Assembly (NCBI RefSeq): GCF_013041615.1
Contig: NZ_JABEPQ010000001.1
Coordinates: forward strand, 1,356,976-1,420,975
Source of the DNA: Knoellia koreensis
Lineage (GTDB): Bacteria; Actinomycetota; Actinomycetes; Actinomycetales; Dermatophilaceae
Length of the DNA stretch: 64,000 bases
Reading direction: 5' to 3'
Part shown: positions 33,711 through 42,889 of the stretch, in pieces
How positions within the stretch are numbered: the first letter of the stretch is position 1
How the letters are laid out: each line of letters starts with the position of its first letter
Notes under the pieces: generated by a model
The model's database searches: none
The model's input: the letters and a program-made list of their open reading frames with translations, nothing else
What the model was told of the DNA's origin: nothing
Made by a program: the position numbers and the translations under genes

Positions 33711-35861
33711 ATGATCGATATCGTGGGGCTGTTGCGGACGGTGAGCGCTGACGCTGCCCGTCTGGCGGATGCCCCACGACGTGAGTCGATCGACGACTTC
33801 GTCCAGCTCGTCGGTGACACCCAGCGCCTGGTCAGCATGGTGCAGGCCGTGCAGACGGTGGCGATCGCGAACGTGTCCGCGATCGAGGACGTCGTCGACC
33901 CGGGCACCGGTGAGGTCGTCGAGCAGTTCCGCGGGTACGGCCACCACCGCATGGACGCCGCCGCCCTCGTCAGCGACGAGCTGGGCGTGACCGCCCGTGG
34001 TGCGGAGACCAGGGTCGGGGTCGCAGCCCAGCTGGCGGGGCGGTACCCGTGCGTGCTCGAAGCGATGGGTCAGGGACGGATCGACCCGTACCGGGCCAGC
34101 ATCATCGAACACGAACTGGCCGATGCCCCCGACGACGCCGTTGAGGCGGTGCTGGCCAAGATCGAACCCCACCTCGGCAAGGAGACCGGTGGGCGGTTGC
34201 GGCAACGCGTGCGCCGCGTCCTGGGACAGGTCGCGGCCGAGTTCCTGCGGCAGAAAGCCGCCCAAGCGCGTAAGGAGCGGTCGCTGCAGCGCTGGCCCGG
34301 TGACGGGCCCGGGGTCGACACCTGGGTCGCGTCGTTGCCGGTGGAGCAGTCGCAGAAGGCGTGGTCCGCGATCGACACCCTCGCCCGCGAATACGTGCGC
34401 GCCGGACACAACACGTGCATTGAGCAGGCGCGGGCGGACGCGATGCTGGCGTTCATCGACGGCAACACCCGCGCCGAGTACGTCATCCAAGTCGCCGTGC
34501 CCGAGTCCCGCCTCAATGGTGCGCTGGCAAACGTCACCGAAACCCAAACATCACCGCACGCCACAGGCCAGCCCGCGACCGCTGCCCGCATGACAGGTGC
34601 AGCCACGGAACGGTTCGTTGAGGCAGCGGCGGCCCCTGCCGAGAATGCTGCTGACTTGGTCGAGACGGCCGACCTCGACGCGTGGGTGCGGCAAGTGCTA
34701 CGCGACAACGGAATCGGTAAACATTGCACCGCCACCGGGCCACCCGCACTCACAGGACCCCCCACCCGAACCATCCCTGAGGACTGGGGCGTCGACGGCG
34801 AAGGCAAGGGCAAGGGCCGCAAGAGGAAGAAGCTGCGTGCCGCCGCGACCGCAGATGGTCGACCGGTGGCCTTGCCGGCGCTGGCTCCTCGGCGGGTGCG
34901 CATCGACATCCTGCCCTGCGACGATTCGACCGGCGCCTACACCTCCACCCCGGTCAGCAGCTGGACCATCACCCCCACCCGTCAGGACCAGGCCGGTCGT
35001 GGCAGCGACCACGTCACCGCGATGGCAGCCACCAGCCGGAGCGGAAGTGATGGCTCGGGAGGCAACTCGGGCTCGACTGGAAACGCGGGCCTGACCGGCT
35101 CGTCCGGCGTGGCGTCGATTGAGGCAGCCTTCGCCGACGCGGTCGTGCGGCGGTGCGCGGTCCCGGAACCGGTCGTGATCGGGTACCGACCCACTGAAGC
35201 CATGATCCGCACCGTCAAAGCCAGGGACGGGCACTGCCGGTTCCCCGGCTGCACCGTCGCCGCCACGTTCTGCGACCTCGACCACGTCAGCCCCTGGCGT
35301 GAAGGGGCCACCCTGACCCGGGTGAGCAACCTGATCTGCCTGTGCCGACGACACCACCGCACCAAACAACTCCGCCGCTGGTCCGTACGCATGCTCCCCG
35401 GCGCCGTCATCGAATGGACCGACCCCACCGGCCGCACCCGAACCACCCACCCGGTCAACCACCTGGACCCCGACCCCGAACCCTGGCTCGACCCCACCGG
35501 CCGACCCATCACCGACGCCCACCTCAACCACACCAACGCCACCACCGACCACACGGACGGCACCGACAGCACCGACAGCACCGCTTCCGACGGACCCAGC
35601 CGCCGGGTCGAGCTGCCCTCACTGCTCGAGGAAACCCTCGAGTACACGATCGACCGGTTCTACGCCGACACCGGAACCCCAGCCGAACGCCTCGCCGAAG
35701 GGCCAACCCCACGCGCCCGACGCGCACACCGCTGCGACTTCCACCCCAACGGCATCCAGCTCACGGCACAAGTGCACGGCGCCCTGCGCCACGCACCCGA
35801 CACCAGGACCAGCACGCGCGCCCAGCGCCGCCCAGACGACTACCCGCCACCGCCGTTCTGA
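33711..35861 (+). CDS. DUF222-HNH endonuclease-like protein
   Basis: The product of about 716 residues (from ATG 33711) has an N-terminal helical DUF222 region (for example VRRVLGQVAAEFLRQKAAQA and AWSAIDTLAREY), a low-complexity middle with KGKGRKRKKLRAAA and Gly/Ser repeats, and a C-terminal HNH domain: GHCRFPGCTVAATFCDLDHV then NLICLCRRHHRTKQLRRW. A Thr/Asp-rich stretch (HTDGTDSTDSTAS) precedes the tail, which ends DYPPPPF. Such DUF222-HNH genes are multicopy in many actinobacterial genomes, their role unresolved, with mobile or restriction-like activity suspected. It splits the amino-sugar catabolic genes from the ABC transporter. An in-frame ATG at 33627 is rejected because it lies upstream of the promoter. 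Confidence 0.85.
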   Translation: MIDIVGLLRTVSADAARLADAPRRESIDDFVQLVGDTQRLVSMVQAVQTVAIANVSAIEDVVDPGTGEVVEQFRGYGHHRMDAAALVSDELGVTARGAETRVGVAAQLAGRYPCVLEAMGQGRIDPYRASIIEHELADAPDDAVEAVLAKIEPHLGKETGGRLRQRVRRVLGQVAAEFLRQKAAQARKERSLQRWPGDGPGVDTWVASLPVEQSQKAWSAIDTLAREYVRAGHNTCIEQARADAMLAFIDGNTRAEYVIQVAVPESRLNGALANVTETQTSPHATGQPATAARMTGAATERFVEAAAAPAENAADLVETADLDAWVRQVLRDNGIGKHCTATGPPALTGPPTRTIPEDWGVDGEGKGKGRKRKKLRAAATADGRPVALPALAPRRVRIDILPCDDSTGAYTSTPVSSWTITPTRQDQAGRGSDHVTAMAATSRSGSDGSGGNSGSTGNAGLTGSSGVASIEAAFADAVVRRCAVPEPVVIGYRPTEAMIRTVKARDGHCRFPGCTVAATFCDLDHVSPWREGATLTRVSNLICLCRRHHRTKQLRRWSVRMLPGAVIEWTDPTGRTRTTHPVNHLDPDPEPWLDPTGRPITDAHLNHTNATTDHTDGTDSTDSTASDGPSRRVELPSLLEETLEYTIDRFYADTGTPAERLAEGPTPRARRAHRCDFHPNGIQLTAQVHGALRHAPDTRTSTRAQRRPDDYPPPPF

Positions 35862-35885
35862 CGTGACGCCGAGTCGGCAGTAGAC

Positions 35886-36785
35886 CTACTTGAGCGTGCC
35901 CTGCGAGAGCGAACCCTGGAGCTGGCGCTGGGAGAAGATGTAGACGACGAGCACCGGCACGATTGTGATGACGACCGCAGCGAACAGCTGACCGAAGTCC
36001 ACGGCATACCCGGCCTGTGAGGCAAAGCGCGCCATCCCTTGGGAGAGAACGTAGTTGCTCTCGTTCGTGTTGAGGGCGACGGGAAGGAGGAACTGGTTCC
36101 ACAGGCCCAGGAAGTTGAAGATCGCGATCGCCACGATGCCCGGCCGCGCCATCGGCAGCATGACCTGCGCGAACGTCCGCCACTCCCCCGCTCCGTCGAG
36201 CTCGGCCGCCTCCGCGATCTCCTGCGGCAGCGCCCGGAAGAACGGGTAGAGGAAGAACACCGTGAACGGGAACGCGAACGCCACGTAGGTCGCGATGAGG
36301 CCCGGCAGTGTGTTGAGCAGGCCGGCGTTCTTCAGGACGAAGAACAACGGCACGATCGCGAGGAAGATCGGGAAGGTCAGGCCGGCGAGGATGAGGTAGT
36401 AGACGATCCCGCTGCCCGGGAAGGGATAACGCGCGAGGGAGTATGCCGCCGCGGCGCCCAGGATCATCACGAGGACCAGTGAGCACGTCACGACGATCAC
36501 CGAGTTGAGCAGGTAGCGGCCGATGTTGGAGTCGTTCCACGCCTTGACGTAGTTGTCGAAGCTCCAGTGCTGTGGCAGGGCCAGCGGCGAGGAGAAGATC
36601 TCGCCCGTGGTCTTCCACGAGGACAGGAAGACCCAGACAAGCGGCAGGATCACGATGATCGACCAGAGGGTCAGCACGATGTGCGACACGACCGTGACCG
36701 TGCGGTCCCCCTTGGAGGCGGGACTCTCGTTGGGCGCGACGACCTTGGTGTCGCCCGCGGTGCGGGGCGGGTTGGCGACGGCCAT
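35886..36785 (-). CDS. carbohydrate ABC transporter permease (MalG/NgcG type)
   Basis: The 299-residue protein has six membrane segments (for example VVSHIVLTLWSIIVILPLVW and LVLVMILGAAAAYSLARYPF) and the EAA motif FRALPQEIAEAAELDGAGEWRTF near residue 195, with the conserved Gly for ATPase contact. MalG-type permeases end in a cytoplasmic tail, here SQRQLQGSLSQGTLK. It overlaps the upstream permease by 1 bp (TGATG). No ATPase gene is in the operon, so a shared MsiK-type ATPase must be encoded elsewhere. The convergent HNH gene ends 24 bp away. Confidence 0.93.
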   Translation of the reverse strand: MAVANPPRTAGDTKVVAPNESPASKGDRTVTVVSHIVLTLWSIIVILPLVWVFLSSWKTTGEIFSSPLALPQHWSFDNYVKAWNDSNIGRYLLNSVIVVTCSLVLVMILGAAAAYSLARYPFPGSGIVYYLILAGLTFPIFLAIVPLFFVLKNAGLLNTLPGLIATYVAFAFPFTVFFLYPFFRALPQEIAEAAELDGAGEWRTFAQVMLPMARPGIVAIAIFNFLGLWNQFLLPVALNTNESNYVLSQGMARFASQAGYAVDFGQLFAAVVITIVPVLVVYIFSQRQLQGSLSQGTLK

Positions 36786-37768
36786 CAGCGGTCCTTCCCC
36801 TTGGTGAGGCGGTTGACGAGGAAGACGACCGCAGCGAAGAGCAGCGTCACGACGGCGAGGAAGACGCCCATCGCGCTGGCCATGCCGAACTGGCCCTTCT
36901 TGAAGGCTGTGTTGAACAGGTCCTGGGTCATCGTCAGGGTGGAGTTCTGCGGGCCGCCGCTGGCGTTGAGGGCGGCCATGTAGACGAACGCGTCGAGGGC
37001 GAGGATGCCGAGGTAGACGTAGGCGGTCTGGATCGTCTCGCGCACCATCGGCAGCGTGACCATGAACGTCATCCGCAGTCGGCCCGCGCCGTCGACGCGC
37101 GCGGCGTCGTAGAGCTCGGCGGGGATTCCCTTGATCGCCGCGATGAACAGCACCATGTAGAACCCGACGAAGCCCCAGATGATGACGAACATCGTCACCG
37201 GCATGGCGGTCGTGACCTCACCCAGCCAGGCGAAGGACTTGAACTGGTCGAGCCCGATCCCGGTGAGCAGCGCGTTGACCAGGCCGCTGGACGGGTCGAA
37301 CATCTGCGACCAGATGAGGCCGATCACGATCGCGGGGATCGTGTAGGGAAAGAAGGACACGATCCGGTAGAACGAGGACCTCGAAAGGCCGCGCACGGCA
37401 CCGGTGCTCGAGCCGCCAACCGTCACCATCGTGGCGAGGGCCAGCGACAGCGCGATCGTCACGAACGGGACGACCAGGGCGAGCAGCAGGTTGTTGCGGA
37501 CAGCCTTGAGGAAGATGTCGTCCTGGAGCAGTGCCTTGTAGTTGGCCAGACCGACGAACTCGAATGTGTCGGAGAACCCGCTCCAGTTGGTGAGCGAGTA
37601 GATGAACGCCTGGACGAACGGCCACAGCACGAACACCGCGTAGAAGGCGAACGGCAGGCCGAGGGTGACGAGGACGAAAACCCGACGACTCCACGGCATA
37701 CGACGACGCCTGCGACGGGCCACCTTGCCGGCGGCTTGGGGAGGGGCGGTCGCAACGACAGCGCTCAT
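36785..37768 (-). CDS. carbohydrate ABC transporter permease (MalF/NgcF type)
   Basis: The 327-residue protein has an Arg-rich cytoplasmic start, a first helix (VFVLVTLGLPFAFYAVFVLW), five further helices and the EAA motif AAIKGIPAELYDAARVDGAGR near residue 225. It pairs with the overlapping MalG-type permease to form the channel for the solute delivered by the binding protein encoded upstream. Closest family features are those of the N-acetylglucosamine/diacetylchitobiose NgcF type, but specificity cannot be fixed from sequence. Confidence 0.93.
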   Translation of the reverse strand: MSAVVATAPPQAAGKVARRRRRRMPWSRRVFVLVTLGLPFAFYAVFVLWPFVQAFIYSLTNWSGFSDTFEFVGLANYKALLQDDIFLKAVRNNLLLALVVPFVTIALSLALATMVTVGGSSTGAVRGLSRSSFYRIVSFFPYTIPAIVIGLIWSQMFDPSSGLVNALLTGIGLDQFKSFAWLGEVTTAMPVTMFVIIWGFVGFYMVLFIAAIKGIPAELYDAARVDGAGRLRMTFMVTLPMVRETIQTAYVYLGILALDAFVYMAALNASGGPQNSTLTMTQDLFNTAFKKGQFGMASAMGVFLAVVTLLFAAVVFLVNRLTKGKDR

Positions 37769-37847
37769 GGACGGATTCTCCGATTCCGCAGGGGGTTGGA
37801 CAAGGACGTGCCCGGCCCGGCTGCGAGAGCCGGGCCGGGCACGAGGG

Positions 37848-39263
37848 TCACTTGACCTCGACCTTCTTGACCGACGGGTCGTTGGCGACCTTGTCGGTGA
37901 TCTTCTGCAGCTGGGTCGTCAGCGCCTTGGCGTCGATCTGCCCGGCCAGGAACGCGTTCCACGGCACGAGCATGTCCTGGTTCATGCCGTAGTTGTCGAC
38001 GAAGTTCCAGGTGAAGACGTCGGTGCCGGCGTCCTTGAGCATCTTGCCCTGCGACTGCAGCGCCGTGGAGCCGAAGCCGTCCTCGGGCACGGTGTCCTTG
38101 ACGATGGTCGGCGCCAGCTTCGTCTTGGCGAAGTTGGTGGCCGCCTCCTTCGAGAGCATCGTGCGCAGGATCTCCTTGCCCGCAGCCACGTTCTTGGCCT
38201 TGGCGGGCACGATGAACGGCTCACCAGCAGCCGAGTGCAGCGCCGTGTACGGCATCTTCGACCCGGACGTCAGGGTCATCTCCGGGATGCCCGTCATCTT
38301 GAAGTCGGCCTTGGTCTGCTTCTTCATCTCGTTCTCGATCCACGAACCCGAGGGGTAGAGCAGTGCGGCCTGGTCGTTGCTCCACTGGGCCTGCGCCGCG
38401 GTGAACTGGGTGCCACCACCACCGGGCTTCATGTAGCCGTTCTTGATGATCGTCTCGAGCGCCTTGAACACGCCCTGGATCGAGGCGTTCGACCAGCAGT
38501 CCGGCTTGAGGTTCTCCAGCGCAAGGCGCACCTCGTCGCCGCCCTCCTTGATGGCCGAGCCGATGGCGAGCGTCTGGTAGTAGGTCGCCGCCTCCTTGCC
38601 CCACAGGAAGAGGAACTTGTTCTTCTTCTTGGCCTCGGCGCCGAGGGCGATCGCCTCGTCCCACGTCTTCGGCGGGGTCCAGCCGTTCGCCTCGAACAGC
38701 GACGCGGAGTACCAGACCGCGTAGATCGTCTGGACGTAGTTGATCGCGATCATCTTGCCGTTGATCGTGCCCGGCGCCTCGACACCGGGGTACAAGGTGT
38801 CCTTGATCGTGGTGCCCTCGAGGTTCTTGGCCTCGAAGACGTCGGTCAGCTCGGACAGCTGGTCGGCGATGGTGTTGAGGCCGATCGAGTTGGCGCCGGA
38901 GTTGTCGATGAGGTCCGGCGGGTTGCCACCGACGAACCGCGGCTGCAGCTCCTGGGCGATCTGGGTCGAGGGCTTGACCGTGACCTTGCTGCCGGCGTGG
39001 TTCTTCTCGACGAGCTGCGCGGCGAAGGTGACGTAGTCGTAGCCGTAACCGCCGTTGAAGATGACCGCCTCGGCCGTGCTCTTGTCGGCCATGCCGAACG
39101 GGTTCTTGTCGCTCTTGGTGCCGCCTGCGCTGCTCGAGCTCGAGCTCGAGCCGCCGCCACCGGTGGCGCACCCGGCCAGCGAGAGAGCGGGGATGGCGAC
39201 ACCTCCCGCGACCGTCAGCTGCAGAATCGTGCGCCGATCCACCTGCTTGCCTCGAGGGTCCAT
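37848..39263 (-). CDS. sugar-binding lipoprotein of the ABC transporter (NgcE-like)
   Basis: The 471-residue protein has a twin-arginine-like start (DRRTILQLTVAGGVAIPALS) and the lipobox LAGC, then a Gly/Ser linker, so it should be exported folded and lipid-anchored. The body is a cluster-B extracellular binding protein with PPDLIDNSGANSIGL, YAVWYSASLFEANGW and ALLYPSGSWIENEM, resembling the NgcE N-acetylglucosamine/chitobiose group. ATG 39263 has GAAGGAC at good spacing; an upstream TTG is unlikely. It is 79 bp upstream of the permease genes in the same operon. GlcNAc, GalNAc or oligomers are likely ligands given the neighbouring catabolic genes. Confidence 0.9.
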   Translation of the reverse strand: MDPRGKQVDRRTILQLTVAGGVAIPALSLAGCATGGGGSSSSSSSAGGTKSDKNPFGMADKSTAEAVIFNGGYGYDYVTFAAQLVEKNHAGSKVTVKPSTQIAQELQPRFVGGNPPDLIDNSGANSIGLNTIADQLSELTDVFEAKNLEGTTIKDTLYPGVEAPGTINGKMIAINYVQTIYAVWYSASLFEANGWTPPKTWDEAIALGAEAKKKNKFLFLWGKEAATYYQTLAIGSAIKEGGDEVRLALENLKPDCWSNASIQGVFKALETIIKNGYMKPGGGGTQFTAAQAQWSNDQAALLYPSGSWIENEMKKQTKADFKMTGIPEMTLTSGSKMPYTALHSAAGEPFIVPAKAKNVAAGKEILRTMLSKEAATNFAKTKLAPTIVKDTVPEDGFGSTALQSQGKMLKDAGTDVFTWNFVDNYGMNQDMLVPWNAFLAGQIDAKALTTQLQKITDKVANDPSVKKVEVK

Positions 39264-39358
39264 CAAGTCCTTCTTCCCGGGTCCCGGGCGGCCTCATTAC
39301 CGCCCGTGCGTGGACGACACGCAAAACGGTGCCGCAATCAGCACATCGTGCTGCGGCG

Positions 39359-39407
39359 TGATCGATTGTGTCAAGGAACTTGACCGAAGCAATCACGATC
39401 GATCACA
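39359..39407. promoter_or_regulatory. operator-like inverted pair upstream of the ABC transporter
   Basis: TGATCGATTGTG (39360-39371) and, on the minus strand, TGATCGATCGTGATT (39392-39406) share the TGATCGA(A/T)T core with the repeats in the DeoR intergenic region. TTGACA on the minus strand (39369-39374) could be the -35 of the leftward transporter operon and overlaps the first copy. No convincing -10 was found. Confidence 0.5.
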
Positions 39408-39416
39408 GTTCGTGAC

Positions 39417-41363
39417 GTGCGAGAACCCCGCCCGACGTCGGTCCGTCTCGGCTCCCTCCCCGTCATCGGGTCCCCTCCCGGGACCCCGAGCACGCTGCCC
39501 CAGCTCCGTCCGGTGCGTGCCGCCGGGACCACCCGGGTGAGCGACGGGGCGCCGCCGGACATGCTAGAGCGCGTAGCCCGCGGACGCCTGTCGTCACCAC
39601 TGCCCTACGGCGTGTTGAGCGACTACGACCGCGGGGATCACGAGCTCGAGCTGCCCATGGTCGAGCTCGACAACGGGCACGTGCGCGTCCAGGTCCTCCC
39701 CTCGCTCGGGGGCCGGGTCTGGTCGATGGTCGACCTGGCCACCGGTCGCGAGCTGCTCCACCGCAACCCGCGACTGCGCTGGGCCAACTTCGGGCTCACC
39801 GATGCGTGGTTCGCCGGCGGCATCGAGTGGAACCTCGGCTCCACCGGCCACGCCACCACCTCGAACCTGCCCATGCACGCGGCCGTCCTCGACACCGAGC
39901 TGGGGCCGGTCGTCCGGCTCTGGGAGTGGGAGCGCACCCGTGACCTCGTCCTTCAGGTCGACCTCTGGCTGAGCGGCCCGCGCCTCCTGGCCTCCACCCG
40001 GGTCATCAACCCCGACCCGGAGCCCAAGCCGCTCTACTACTGGACCAACATCGCGGTCCCCGAGACCGCCGGCTCCCGGGTCCTCGTCCCGGCGGACACG
40101 GCGTGGCGCACGGACTACAAGGGCGTGCTCGAGCGGGTGGCCATCCCCTTCCCCGACGGTGACGTCGACGTGAGCATCCCTCGCGCGAGCCGGTATGCCG
40201 CGGACTACTTCTTCGAGGTCGGCGGCCAGCGTGGGCGCGTGGTCACCGCTGTCGAGCCCGACGGCCACGGCTTTGCCCAGACCTCGACCGACGCCCTGCG
40301 GGGACGCAAGCTCTTCCTGTGGGGCCACGGCCCGGGCGGCCAGCGGTGGCAGGACTGGCTGGGCGTTCCCGGCACCCGTTACCTCGAGATCCAAGCCGGC
40401 GTCTGCACCACCCAGCTCGAGCACGACGTCATCAAGGGGCACGAAACCCGTTCGTGGACAGAGGCTTTCGCCGCACTCGACCTCGACCCGGCTGTCGTGA
40501 CGGACGAGTATGCCGCGGCGTCGGCTGCCGCTCGCGACGCCGTCCACGCGACGACGCCGCCTGACTGGCTCGAGGAGCAGCACGCCCGGTGGCTCGCCTC
40601 GGTCGCCCACACCGACCCCGGCACGCCAACCCACACCGGCTCCGGCTGGGGCCGCGTCGAGCTCGCCCTGCGCGGCATCGACGCACCCCACGGCCTGGTC
40701 TTCCCGGAGGTGGACGACGACAGTCGTCTCCTCGCGCCACTCGCCGAGACCACGGATCCCACTGGCCTGCAAGCGATCTCGCCCGAACGCCCCGTCCTGC
40801 CCGTGGTCTCCGACCGCTGGTTCGCCCGGCTGGCCGACACCACCACCAACGGCGACGGCGCCTGGTGGGTCGAGTACGCGCTGGCGACCAACCACCACCT
40901 CCGCGACGACCGCCCGGCCGCGCACGCGGCATACACCCGCAGTGTCGACCTGCAGCCGAGCGCGGTCGCCCTGCGCGGGCTCGCCGTCCTCACCGACGAT
41001 GCGGCGCAGCGCGCCGACCTCTATGCGCGGGCTCGCGAGCTCGCGCCCGACGACCGGCGGCTGGCGGTGGAGGCCCTGGCCGACCTGCAGGCGGCCGGTC
41101 GCCATGAGGACGTCGTCCACCTGGTGGCCGAGCTCCCCCGAGCGATCCGCGAGCACGGCCGTACCCGCATGATGCTCGCCGAGTCGCTGGCGGCCCTCGG
41201 CCGCGCCGACGAGGCCCTCGTGATCCTCGCCGACCTCGAGGTGCCCGACCTCGCTGAGGGCGACCGCGCGCTCGCCGAGGTGTGGGAACGGCTGCGCCCC
41301 GACGAGCCGGTGCCCAACCGGCTGGACTTCCGGATGTCAGGCGACGCCGGCGACGGCACCTGA
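39417..41363 (+). CDS. DUF5107 (glycoside-hydrolase-like) protein with TPR-like tail
   Basis: The 648-residue frame opens at GTG 39417; ATG 39561 is an alternative, and the start is uncertain. The body resembles DUF5107 proteins with PYGVLSDYDRG, VRVQVLPSLGGRVWSMVDL, ELLHRNPRLRWAN and GGIEWNLGSTGHA, which has features of a galactose-mutarotase-like sandwich. The C-terminal third is helical with Ala-rich TPR-like units (RDDRPAAHAAYTRSVDLQPS and DLYARARELAPDDRRLAVEA). Such proteins often sit beside sugar ABC transporters; their chemistry is not established. It is divergent from the transporter operon across about 150 bp and its last 27 bp overlap the convergent MFS gene. Confidence 0.78.
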   Translation: MREPRPTSVRLGSLPVIGSPPGTPSTLPQLRPVRAAGTTRVSDGAPPDMLERVARGRLSSPLPYGVLSDYDRGDHELELPMVELDNGHVRVQVLPSLGGRVWSMVDLATGRELLHRNPRLRWANFGLTDAWFAGGIEWNLGSTGHATTSNLPMHAAVLDTELGPVVRLWEWERTRDLVLQVDLWLSGPRLLASTRVINPDPEPKPLYYWTNIAVPETAGSRVLVPADTAWRTDYKGVLERVAIPFPDGDVDVSIPRASRYAADYFFEVGGQRGRVVTAVEPDGHGFAQTSTDALRGRKLFLWGHGPGGQRWQDWLGVPGTRYLEIQAGVCTTQLEHDVIKGHETRSWTEAFAALDLDPAVVTDEYAAASAAARDAVHATTPPDWLEEQHARWLASVAHTDPGTPTHTGSGWGRVELALRGIDAPHGLVFPEVDDDSRLLAPLAETTDPTGLQAISPERPVLPVVSDRWFARLADTTTNGDGAWWVEYALATNHHLRDDRPAAHAAYTRSVDLQPSAVALRGLAVLTDDAAQRADLYARARELAPDDRRLAVEALADLQAAGRHEDVVHLVAELPRAIREHGRTRMMLAESLAALGRADEALVILADLEVPDLAEGDRALAEVWERLRPDEPVPNRLDFRMSGDAGDGT

Positions 41364-42776
41364 CGCCGGCTCCCGGGCGTACGCCGCGGACAGCGTGCGG
41401 TAGGGCCGGGAGGCGAAAGCGATGAGCACCGCGATGAGGGCGATGAGCCCTGCGATCACGAACACGAGGGCGATGCCACGCGCCTCACCGGCGCCGAGCA
41501 GCCAGCCGAACCGGTCCTGTCCGGCCTCGCTGCGCATGTACGGGATGAGGCCATACTGCGCGATCGGCCCGATGAGGAAGGCCGAGATCGGGCTCGCCGC
41601 GACCTCCACGCTCTGCGCGAAGCCGAAGACCCGCCCCTGCTTCGCGAACGGCACGACCCGCTGGAAGATCGTCTGCTCCGCCGCCTCCGCCATCGGGATC
41701 AGCGACATGAACACGAGCATGCCCGCGGCGTACAGCCACCACCACTCCCGGATCGTGAAGGTCATGCCGAGGATCGCGACCCCGACATTGACGAGCAGGA
41801 GCGTGCGCAGGGGCGAGGAGCCGAGGCCGAACTTCGCCACCAGACCGCCACCGACGATGAAGCCCACGCTCGTGACGCCGAGGACGATGCCCCACACCTC
41901 GACGCTGAACAGGGTGAGGCCGTAGGGGTCCATGAGCGCCATGTAGACGCCACCGACCAGGTTGTTGAAGGTCGAGAAGATGATGAGCGCGAGCAGCCCC
42001 GGCACCGCACGGATGGCGGACCAGGCGCTGGCGAAGTCGACCGCGCGGCGCGGGCCCTCCTCCACCTCGGGCTCACGCTCGGGGATCTCGATGGTGAGGA
42101 TGTGCGCGAGCGCCAGCCCGGTGAGGGCGATCGCGATCGCCACGGTCCAGCCCATGCCCACCAAACCGACCGACAGCCCGCTGAAGACGCTGGTGACCAT
42201 GAAGGCGACGCCCTGCACGGTGCCGACGAGGCCGTTGGCCTTGGCCCGCTCGTCACCCGGCACCAGCAGTGTGACCGTTGTCGACAGGGCGATGTTGCGC
42301 ATGCTCTCGACGACGCTGCCGATGAGGATCACGCCCGCAAACACCCAGAACAGCGGGCCGTTCCAGTCCACCAGCGTACTGGCCGGGAAGGCGAGGAACA
42401 TCGCGCCCGCGACCAGGTATGTGACGAAGGTGACCGTCGACGAGGCGGCCATCACCTGCTTCTTGCGGTGCCGGTCGACGATCGTGCCGAACAGCGTGCC
42501 GCACACGGCGATGAGCAGCATGAACGAGCCGCCGATGATCGACGTCGCCAGCACCGACTTGGTCTCGAGGTAGGCCCAGAAGGTCAGGGCGAACCACAGG
42601 TAGCTGCTGGTGACGTTGGCGACGAGGGTGTTCGCCAGCACCTTGCGGAAGGCACGCAGGGTCTGTGGTCCCTGCGTCACGCCGTCGGGCAGGTGCGCCT
42701 CGTGCGTCACTCCGGGCGGCAGCTCGACGTCGGGACTGGCCCCTTGGCTCGGCTCCTCCATCGGTGCCATGGACAT
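41337..42776 (-). CDS. MFS transporter (MFS_3/enterobactin-exporter-like)
   Basis: The 479-residue protein has a soluble start of about 40 residues and then 12 hydrophobic segments with FALTFWAYLETKSVLATSII, GTIVDRHRKKQVM (loop 2-3 motif), and FRVV-type SLIPMAEAAEQTIFQRVVPFAKQGRVFGFAQS. This resembles the MFS_3 family of drug or siderophore exporters. It starts at ATG 42776 after GAAGGAG. Whether it belongs with the leftward hydroxyacid dehydrogenase gene upstream (113 bp away) is unclear. It overlaps the convergent DUF5107 gene by 27 bp at its 3' end. Confidence 0.88.
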   Translation of the reverse strand: MSMAPMEEPSQGASPDVELPPGVTHEAHLPDGVTQGPQTLRAFRKVLANTLVANVTSSYLWFALTFWAYLETKSVLATSIIGGSFMLLIAVCGTLFGTIVDRHRKKQVMAASSTVTFVTYLVAGAMFLAFPASTLVDWNGPLFWVFAGVILIGSVVESMRNIALSTTVTLLVPGDERAKANGLVGTVQGVAFMVTSVFSGLSVGLVGMGWTVAIAIALTGLALAHILTIEIPEREPEVEEGPRRAVDFASAWSAIRAVPGLLALIIFSTFNNLVGGVYMALMDPYGLTLFSVEVWGIVLGVTSVGFIVGGGLVAKFGLGSSPLRTLLLVNVGVAILGMTFTIREWWWLYAAGMLVFMSLIPMAEAAEQTIFQRVVPFAKQGRVFGFAQSVEVAASPISAFLIGPIAQYGLIPYMRSEAGQDRFGWLLGAGEARGIALVFVIAGLIALIAVLIAFASRPYRTLSAAYAREPASGAVAGVA

Positions 42777-42889
42777 CGCGAACTCCTTCGGCGTGGTGCG
42801 GTCGTGAGGGTTGACCGGTGTGCGGACCGGAACTCATCGCCCACCCCTCACCGTAGGAGCACCTGCGGACAGTTCCTGACCGGTTTTCC

